A stretch of 64,000 nucleotides of DNA from Sphaerosporella brunnea (Eukaryota > Ascomycota > Pezizomycetes > Pezizales > Pyronemataceae), in assembly GCA_008704415.1 (NCBI GenBank), contig VXIS01000206.1, positions 1 to 64,000 on the forward strand. Direction: 5' to 3'. Below, in pieces: positions 56,352 through 64,000 of the stretch (within the stretch, counting starts at the first letter, position 1; each line of letters starts with the position of its first letter). A program made the translations under genes and the position numbers. Under the pieces are notes generated by a model, which made no database searches, was not told where the DNA came from, and saw only the letters and a program-made list of their open reading frames with translations.

Positions 56352-56448
56352 TACCGTATAATTCCTTATATACCGCGCAGTGGCCCAGTGACTGTGCCAC
56401 TGGCGAAGTCACTTCGCCACTGCGCGGTATATAAGGAATTCTACGGTA
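56352..56448. mobile_element. MITE copy C, TA-flanked hairpin element
   Basis: The body 56354-56446 (93 bp) is flanked by TA at 56352-56353 and 56447-56448. Its 31-bp arms differ at one position (CCGTATAATTCC against CCGTAGAATTCC) and run into TTATATACCGCGCAGTGGC. The centre carries GCGAAGTCACTTCGCC, itself palindromic. No coding capacity. Confidence 0.82.
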
Positions 56449-59400
56449 CGTGATGCGCCGCAAGGTGCAGAGGTAAGACCAGTACCTAAGCAATTGGATC
56501 ATTGCTCGCTGTCTAGACCCTGTCACTGTTGTGCACGAAAAGCCCTATAGTTACCTTGGAAAACCTTTTCATCAGCAAGATCCGGTGCAAAGAGTGTCAT
56601 GTCTTCCCAGAAATTGACAGCATTATTTGCCAGTGCCCAGATATGGCTTTAGCGACGGAACGGCTCCTGTATTTGGCAAACTGGCTACGTGCTGACATTG
56701 GGTTTGTGCAGTGCTTCCTGAGCTTGCCCTCAAGCTCCTTCACACTCTCTCTAACTCTGTACCCTCGGAGTGGTCATCTTCTACTAGGAACTTGATCCAC
56801 GACAAAAAGGCGGAATCGCCTCACAGCGGAGCGTGCAGACAAGCTATCCTACATCCATGTAAATACTTGTAGGCGCATTCCGATTTCCGAATCGTTCTTT
56901 TAGGCAGTTGGGACCATGTTGAAGAAGAACAGTTGCTAGAAATTGAGGAGGAATTGATGGACCTCAAGGATTGTGGGGACGGTCCTGTGTTCGGTGGAAA
57001 GACCAGGCGGGGTGCCAGCTGGATCCGGAGCGGTGGACGGAGCAACGTCGAAGAAAGTCAAAAAAAAAATTGTGTGAATCATAAGTCGTCACTCGGTCTC
57101 GGCACAACCCTAAATGTTTCATTGTAGGTTTGCCTTAGGGCGAGTTTGGAGGTCGCCAGGTCAAACTATCGTAATAAGCGAAAAAAACTGTATTTCACCT
57201 GTGAACCTGAACCTACAGAATTTGGTGGAATGTGCAAGCGTCTGCTAGCGTGACGTAGAATTATGGTCAGAGTCGCTGTGAGGGTGGTGTGCAAGCCTGC
57301 AACCTGAGGATATTAACCTGAAAAAACTGGTCCGAGTAGAATTTTGGCTCTTGTGTTTTTGGAGGCTTTCTCATGATATTGAAATACAGTAGGTGGCATG
57401 CCAAACAGACAGAGTAGGTCGCTTCTCAAAAAATCGTGACATCGCTCTATCTACCGCAACATAGCGGCCCTCCAAACGCACCCTTAGCTGTGTCTTGTTT
57501 TCGGAAAGATATTGAAATGTATGATATATCATACTTATCGACCCCTAGGTTCAATTTGACTTGGAGGGGGTGGTTGTGTTTAGAGCGCTGGCTGCTCTTA
57601 AGGACAATGAGGGAAGGCAAATGATTTATTTATGTACTGGAAGGCCAGCCGGTCTAAGTTGTGTAGCCAGTATTTCGCTCCAAATAACACATGAAATAGG
57701 TAGTCACATCAACACTCACCCACACAGGTCTCCTTCAACTAGTGTGTGAATGGCTCGCACGATGCATACATAGGCTTTGAATTCAGTGTACCAGGCACTG
57801 TGGAGACAAAACGTTACCCCAGAGTCTGAAGGATATGCGACTCAAAAACCTTTTCTGGACAGCGAGCTTCGAAGCTTCGAGGACCTCGAATATATACTAT
57901 CACCTGTGGTGGTTTCAACCTCGATTATGGCTGTTTGTGTGTATGGGCTGGGCAACAAGAGCCTTGCTGTGCTGTCGTCTTCCTTGGCGGTTTCGACTGC
58001 TCACTTGATGTTCTGGTTTCAGATGAGTCAAGTATCTTCACAATCGAACCTTAGGATCTGATACTCAGTTTCGGAACTTTTCGGGACGATGAGAGGGATT
58101 GGACCGAGTATGTAAGAACAATGACCATGTTGCGATGTTATGTTTAGTATCAGGAGTAGAGGTCCTCATAGTGACCGGCGACTGGTTGGAAAATTGATCG
58201 CAAGGGCACCCTCGCTGAAGGAAAAGATACGCTGAAAACAAACCAGGTGATTCCCGCGCTTTTCCTGAGGGACCAGATAAACTCTTCATACCTAGTAGAT
58301 ATGTACCAAGAAATGAAGGTCGTTGCGGTCTACGCTTCGCCCGGGGTTAGGTGTGCAAATGAAGACGTCATCGCGTCAGCTCTCATGAGCTCAGCCAATC
58401 AGAAGGAAGCGCACTGCTCTGAGTTTAGCTGCACAGAAGCCTGCAGGGGATGTTGTTGGGTTCATCCATCGCCACACCACTAATTCTCCTTCCAGCAAGC
58501 ACAGTTCTCCCTGCGTGCTCTACGTCACAACTTGCACTTGCCATCTGAAGGCAGCGATAGATAAACAAACTGTCTCGCTCTCGACAAGAGCATTTCGAAG
58601 CTGCTTCTTCTTTTTCTTCTTCTTCTTCTATCCCTTGCCGTAGCACCTTGCGCCTTGCGGAGGCTTTCTGTACTTCCGTTTCCCCTGGAAGCAGGCATCC
58701 AGCAGGCATCCAGCAGGCAGAAAGGATAAGAAAAACCAGTGCGCGTGCACCAACGCTCAGCAGTCGGTTGTGCCAGCGATACATAAGCAGAGTTCAGGAC
58801 GCTGTCAGTCAGCGCGACGAAGCACGCAGGAATTGCTGCTGTTTGGTGGAGCAAGTATATCTGTTTCGATTTCCGCATTCGCTTAACTGCGCTGGCCTCC
58901 TGCGTGGGTGGGTGCCCCTTCATCCAGTCGTTTCGCTAGTCTGTGCTGCAGAAGGTAGGTATTCGTGTGTCCATCCATTCGGGGACGGCCATCGATTTCC
59001 CACGTCAACCCAGTCGCTGTTCGTCTGGCTGTGGTGGTGGTTTTGTGGCACGCTCTTCTGCTTCAACGTAGACTGAACAAAAGACGTAGACAGAACAAAA
59101 GAAAAAGACGGTGGCACTGCACGGAGGAGAGAGCGGCATATGTATTTCCCAATCATCATCAAATCAAATCAGCCTTGCATTGCTCAATTTCCAATCACAC
59201 CTCCCAACTCGCCGACAGCCGACCACAGCTAAAGTCGACGCCCCTTCTTTCGCATCCGCCCCCAGCAGAAGGGGAAGAAAAAAAAGGGAGGGGAGGACTA
59301 AACACAAAACTGACCCAACGCCCACCTTTTAACCCATAATATTTCATCACTACGTCACCCTCCTCTCGAATCCAACACAATCCACCTCCGCCCCACACAC

Positions 59401-60276
59401 ACCACCACCACCACCACCGTCACCACCACCGCGACCACGCAACCAACTACCCCATCGACGCTTCGATTGCCGCAGCAAAACTCTCTGCAGACCGGCCACA
59501 ACACAGAGCCTCTTCGATTCCACTACGCCACATCGAGCATTGATACTTGCCACTCGTTGGCGAGCTTCCTTCTCACCCGCCCGCCGCCCGCTCTCACCCA
59601 CCGCTCAGAACGTGCGCCCTCGAAGTACATGCGCTCTGTGCCCGTGGTCTGCGGGAATTCGAAATAATATTAATAAAAAAAAAACAAAAAAAAAAAAAAC
59701 AAAAAAAAAAACAAACAAACTTGTGAATTGGTAACTCCCCTCCTCAGAAATTTGCCTGCCCATCAACACCCTCAACCCAAAGCGTGTATGTAAGCACTCT
59801 TTGCCTTGGGAACCCCGAGAGAGATAGGAGGCATCATGTCTTGACGGCATGGGGAACCTGTGCTGCCCCTCGACCTTGTTGCTGCCCTCCCCCCCCCGGA
59901 ACAAAAGTCTCGCACATTCCCCTTTGCCACCTCGAGCTTTGAGCCTGCCGCGAACCGTCGCTGGTCGTTTATGCATATCTACATGTATTCGCTGGGCGGA
60001 TCAAACAAGACCAGAGCCCCGATTGCTAATTTGCCGTTTTTTTTTGAGCGCAGATTGGCCGACTCATCTTCCACCGACTGAAGTCTTAAGTCCTCCTCAA
60101 CTCGCCACCCCCTCAGAGTAGTCATCCATCTCGTCTCGTCTCTTTTGACTCTGCGACGAACCGGTATCCACTTCTCTTTTTGTTAAAGTTCCAGCCGCCG
60201 TAGTCAACTACTCCCGTTTCTGCTTCAACATCGTCATACCTATCCAGCGCGTCGTCATACCCCCAACATCCTAGCT
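56449..60276. other. Intergenic and probable long leader of atfA
   Basis: No gene recognised from 56.4 to 58.5 kb. From about 58.5 kb the plus strand becomes pyrimidine-rich with TTC and CAC repeats (58604-58629, 59399-59430), and an A/C tract lies at 59672-59722. This composition suits a long promoter and 5' UTR of atfA. Short frames, some starting ATG, occur in it. Confidence 0.45.
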
Positions 60277-62233
60277 ATGTCAGCGGTGGTACAACAACAA
60301 CATCATCATCAGCCTGGGGGCTCGAATCCAACTTCAAGGATGGGCACCAATTCGCCTGTTGACAACAAGCAGCGCATCACCGTCAAGAGTGAGGGTAGGC
60401 CATCTTCCGAGTTTTTACCATCCTTCGTTTTCAGCTGTTATGGTCTCTCTGTTCCTGATCTCTTATTCTCTAATCTCTGACCCGGTTCGACAATTTGATT
60501 CCCTTCGCATATCCAGTCGCATGTTTGAGAATGTCGAGATGCAGCGCGTCACACTTGTGACGTGTGCGTCATGGAGTTCAAATGTTGAAATCAATGCTGA
60601 CAAGCGATACCCCGTCCAGATTCAATTCCTCACACACAGCCGCCGACAATCTCAACACAAGCTCCCTCTGGACATAATGAACAGAAGTCCGAAATTGGCA
60701 CGAGCCAGCGGGATGCGCAGAAAAATAGTACCCAAAATGAAGTCCGAACGAACGACACTCCAGATTATTTTTCGCTACCAAGACCGAACAGGCTTGACCA
60801 GGAACCTAATCCTTTTGAGCAATCATTTGCGTCTGGAAATGCCACAACCAATAGTGCTGATCCACTGGCTACACCTAAAGCGATTCTTCCGCCCGTCACA
60901 GCTATGACGTCTCCTGCACCATTGCTTGGGGGCTCCGGCAGTTACAACTGGGGTCCCAACTCTCTACGTTCCGGACCTCTCTCGCCTGCAATGCTTCAGG
61001 GCCCAGCAAATCCAAGCAGCTTGGGATTCGACACATTACGCACCGGTCTGACCCCAAACGAATCGGGTATTCGAAGTGGTCTTACACCGGGCGGATCTGG
61101 ATCCATGTTTCCTGCGCCATCGCCCTCGACATCACAGTTTTTATTTGGAGGAACTACACCTGGCACAATGGAGTTTCAGAAGACGGCGTTGTCAGCTGCT
61201 CGCAAATCTACTCATCCTCAGCCACCTCTGATACCCCCTCAGTCCGAGCTGAAGAACGAAGATACCATCAGCCACTCTAACGCGGGTTTGAACGACCAGC
61301 CAAAGCCCCGACAACCATCTGACCCTTTTAATGCTGATCCCGCGCACAACGCTGCGAATGGCCTATACCTATTGGCACAAATGGGAGCCCCTGCGAATGG
61401 CTATGCGCCTCACATGTCTTCAGGCATCCCTCCGAGCGCAACAAACAACCTTGATTCTAGTCCCAATCTTGCAAAACGAGCAGCCATGAACAGTGCGACA
61501 TCTGCTGCTAATCGGGCTGCCTCCAACTCTGCTGCTCCAAATGGCGTTAGGGGAATTAGCGAGGCCAGCCATCACCGAAGCGACTCGAGCGAGGAGCCCG
61601 AGAACGGGGCAGGGCGCAAAGGGCGGAACGCGAGAGGAAAGGCAACATCGGCGGCTACTGGCAAACGAAAGAACGATGGCGGTTCCGATAGCGGGAAAAT
61701 TGCTGCAAGCAAGAAGTCGAAGAACGTTCGAGCCACAAGTGACGATGGGGAAGGTGACGATTACGAAGAAGAAGATGGTCAAAACGACATGAAGAAGGAT
61801 GGAAAGAAGATGACCGATGAAGAGAAGCGCAAGAACTTTCTAGAGAGAAATCGGTATACTGTTCCTGTGCTCTCTGTGGGACGGCGATCATGACTGACTG
61901 ATGACGTCATTTAGCGTTGCCGCCCTCAAATGCCGCCAGAGAAAGAAACAATGGCTGGCCAATCTTCAGGCCAAAGTTGAAATGTACGGAACCGAGAACG
62001 ACGCCTTAAATGCCACGGTCCAATCGCTGCGAGAAGAAATTGTCTCGCTGAAAACATTATTGCTTGCTCATAAGGATTGTCCAGTCGCTCGTGCTAATGG
62101 GGTGCAATTAGACATTGCTTCCATGACGGCTGGAGCTGGCGAATACGGCCATGTTCCGATGATGCAGCCATACACGGGCATGATGACGGGCGTCATGCAT
62201 CAGCAGCCTCCTGGAGAACGGCGGTATTCTTAG
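60277..62233 (+). CDS. atfA: bZIP stress-response transcription factor AtfA (Atf1/ATF2 family)
   Basis: AtfA acts downstream of the Hog1/SakA MAP kinase in oxidative and osmotic stress and conidial survival. Three exons (60277-60394, 60620-61853, 61915-62233) give 556 residues. In order: the HRA region (SGSYNWGPNSLRSGPLSPAM, about 145-164), the HRR region (GLTPNESGIRSGLTPGGSGS, 182-201), an OSM-like segment (NGLYLLAQMG, about 286-295), acidic/basic linker, and the bZIP whose basic motif NRVAALKCRQRKKQW (N450 to W464) is split by intron 2, followed by a leucine zipper (LQAKVEMYGTENDALNATVQ, then LREEIVSLKTLL). The splice at NR/V is conserved-looking and in phase. Intron 1 is 225 nt; its acceptor at 60619 was chosen by phase and the Aft1-like EPNPFEQSF downstream. 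The ATG 60277 follows a long pyrimidine-rich leader. Confidence 0.93.
61902..61909 (+). promoter_or_regulatory. Perfect CRE palindrome TGACGTCA in atfA intron 2
   Basis: The consensus ATF/CREB binding site lies in the last 13 bases of the 61-nt intron, overlapping the branch/acceptor region. Whether it is bound is unknown. Confidence 0.4.
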
Positions 62234-62299
62234 CACATCTGTGCTTGCTGCGATGAATTCACGATTGATGCTTTTAAAACGGGGCCAACGGTGTTTTGT

Positions 62300-62302
<3 letters not shown>

Positions 62303-62353
<51 letters not shown>
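62303..62353. repeat. Homopolymer T51 in the atfA 3' flank
   Basis: Fifty-one T in a row start 70 bp after the atfA stop. It may be a LINE/SINE A tail on the minus strand or slippage of a T-rich 3' UTR; assemblies may misjudge its length. Confidence 0.85.
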
Positions 62354-62360
<7 letters not shown>

Positions 62361-63716
62361 GTTACCAAAACTTAGTGGAGCCTTTTTGATCTTGCTTGTA
62401 TGTCTTCACTGGGTCATATTCTTCCGGGAAGGTTTCAAGTCTACCTGTTTGTATGTATTCTGGGTGCAGATGGTTGCCGAATGTGTGGATGTCTTGTGAA
62501 TAACTGCGGAATCGCGTATTTGGGGCGAAGGGGGTATCTGGAAGGGGATGGGGGTTTATTGTGTTTATTGTTTCTTGGCGCAACGGGTGTACACAGCGCC
62601 GGTTTTCGAGCCTGGTTTTCTGTTTTCCAACTCTGGTGGCTCTGGGTTATTTTTGTCTTTTGTGCTGGCCTTCTCTTTCTCTTTCGGTCGTTCAAGATCA
62701 ACCATGCTCGAGATTCTAAGGAGGATTCATTATCGAGTACCGTTTTCTTCCTTCTCTGTGGACTATTGGTTTCTTTTTTTTTTTCTTTTTTTTCTTGTTT
62801 TGATTGTTCTCATGTTCCCTTAAAGCCGGCATCAGTCCGCGTCCGCATGTCCTTTTTGATAGGTATGTGTCGGTTTCTTTCATATGCACTCATATTTCTC
62901 ATCGGCTTGAACTATGAGTGCTGTACCTAAGTAAGTACCTGCTGGCACTCTACGAGTACTATCTATCGTGTACTACTCTACGCACTGTGGCATTTGCAAG
63001 TACTCGTTCCCTGTTCCTGCATTTAGATACATTTATGTTCTATCCTGCCGGGCAAACTGTACCGCCGACCAACTGGCCGGTCAACCGAGCAAACAAATAT
63101 TGATATTCAGCAATAACCCCAACGCCGTATATATAATAGAGAATCGTACAAATCCCTGAACACAAAATGTCATCATAGAAGGTCACCTTTGCGAGATTTT
63201 GGGGCTGTTATATCCACAGCTTCGAGATATGGACCCCTGCAACCAGGGTGATGAGACTCATACGGGTTATTGATGGCCTCCGATTTTTCTAAAAAGTTGG
63301 GAACACATCCGAGAGGAGTACCTACGGTAGATTCAACATTTTGAGCCATCGGGTACGTGGTTGTGTTCTGTCTTTGTGGTGTTTTGGTCGATTGTTTGCT
63401 GGGCCGTTCGCCAGGATGTTTGCTCGGCAGGATATGGTGGCGGAATCCTGTAACCTGCCCTCGGGGTCCACTTCTCTTGCCGATCAACTAAACCTATTTC
63501 AGCAAAATCGAGTGATATACTGTGTATCCGCTCGCAGGAAGAGAGGGAGCGGAAGATTGGGGCCCCCGCGACGGTGGACGAGGGTGCGGCAGTGGACGAG
63601 AGTGCGGCGATGGACGAGGGAGCGCGTAAGGACGCAGGAAATGACTGATTTCTGTACCTATGTACATACACCTAAAAAAACCCCAAGAAACAAACCTCAC
63701 CGTCCAACCCTCCCGT
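62354..63716. other. Intergenic, no gene recognised
   Basis: The long plus frame 62400-62930 (176 codons) is hydrophobic only because the DNA is T-rich. A minus frame 63173-63487 (104 codons) has no known motif. Tandem ACGAGNGTGCGG-type repeats occur at 63576-63622. Confidence 0.4.
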
Positions 63717-64000
63717 CTATCGGTCGTCACCCGGTAAATAGACCTTTTTGTGCGAGGTCAAGGCCTTCCACTCTGCCGAGCCATACATGATGTTGGCCCG
63801 GTAGGCCTCCATCTTTTGTAAGCAGGAGCGGTAATTCCCCAAAATTGTTGTATTCTTAACGTGGTCCAATGCCATTGGGACTGTCTTGCGCAGGTCTTCA
63901 AAGCTGTAGGTACAGTTTTTCCGTGCGTAGTATTTTGCCTGACACCAGAAAAACTCAATGTGATTGAGTTCTGGGTGGAACTTAGGCAAGTACATCACGC
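63717..64000 (-). CDS. DDE-superfamily transposase, C-terminal part (continues beyond the window)
   Basis: The minus frame is open to the right edge and reads LPKFHPELNHIEFFWCQAKY near its start, with the ELNxIE context around the third catalytic acid (E) of DDE_3/Tc1-mariner-like endonucleases, followed by a basic helix-rich end (SFEDLRKTVPMALDHV, AYRANIMYGSAEWKA, TSHKKVYLPGDDR). About 93 residues are inside the window; the first two catalytic Asp residues and the N-terminal DNA-binding domain would lie to the right. The frame appears intact so far. Its terminal inverted repeat should lie just left of 63717, but I could not place it without the other end. Confidence 0.7.
   Translation of the reverse strand, partial: VMYLPKFHPELNHIEFFWCQAKYYARKNCTYSFEDLRKTVPMALDHVKNTTILGNYRSCLQKMEAYRANIMYGSAEWKALTSHKKVYLPGDDR

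Noticed and set aside
57777..58061. 94-codon frame with one hydrophobic segment
   Set aside because: No homologue that I know and no supporting splice partners; surrounding sequence is non-coding in appearance.
62400..62930. 176-codon hydrophobic plus-strand frame after atfA, looking like a membrane protein
   Set aside because: The DNA is T-rich, so any frame reads Phe/Leu/Val/Cys. No family motif, no partner exons, and it lies directly behind the T51 tract.

Overview
The window is nuclear DNA from a filamentous ascomycete (Pezizomycotina). Genes are short and split by spliceosomal introns, mostly 43-100 nt, many with CTGAC/CTAAC-type branch sites. The proteins are fungal: a Zn(II)2Cys6 regulator, an Aft1/AtfA-type bZIP factor, a UVDE repair endonuclease, fungal Ost4 and Mrpl20/mL58. 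The mobile-element traces (solo LTR, 5'-truncated LINE ends, MULE relic, Tc1/mariner-like MITEs) are also those of a filamentous fungus. I cannot name genus or class. LAYOUT. 1-2 kb: solo LTR with target duplication and a frameshifted LINE 3' end. 2.3-7.3 kb: chorismate mutase (+) converging on a Zn2Cys6 transcription factor (-). 7.3-17.7 kb: about 10 kb in which I recognise no gene. 17.7-21.5 kb: DPM3 (-) and PRMT5/Skb1 (+) diverge from a 229-bp gap, then an Rpr2/SNM1-like protein (+), then a degenerate Mutator-like element to 22.4 kb. 24.0-28.5 kb: WKF-domain protein (+), four-helix membrane protein (-), mitochondrial ribosomal protein mL58 (+). 29.2-35.6 kb: SDR-family protein (+) with a LINE tail just after its stop, Dug1 metallodipeptidase (+), a MITE, and UV-damage endonuclease Uve1 (-). 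36-44 kb: LINE 3' end and minisatellite, Yra1/Mlo3 mRNA-export adaptor (-) with a 790-nt intron, a second MITE type, Tma46 (-), Ost4 (+), p23/Sba1 (-). 46.4-48.5 kb: isocitrate lyase (-). 48.5-52.6 kb: no recognised gene, one MITE. 52.6-55.8 kb: GCP3/Spc98 gamma-tubulin complex subunit (-). 55.8-60.3 kb: one MITE and the putative long leader of the next gene. 60.3-62.2 kb: AtfA bZIP factor (+). Right edge: C-terminal end of a DDE transposase (-) that continues outside the window. FUNCTION. The genes are dispersed housekeeping and regulatory genes, not a cluster. Themes are aromatic amino-acid synthesis (ARO7), protein glycosylation in the ER (DPM3, OST4), arginine methylation (PRMT5), mRNA export and translation factors (YRA1, TMA46, mL58), Hsp90 co-chaperoning (p23), glutathione-peptide turnover (DUG1), glyoxylate cycle (ICL), microtubule nucleation (GCP3), UV repair (Uve1) and stress-responsive transcription (AtfA). 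Most multi-exon models were assembled by hand by matching splice sites and phase; all lengths given are from those models. I saw no convincing tRNA, rRNA or CRISPR array. The most interesting signals are the long YRA1 intron at the same codon boundary as in budding yeast, a family of TA-flanked hairpin MITEs, the hidden DPM3 gene, and a possible mitochondrial pre-sequence in front of Dug1.
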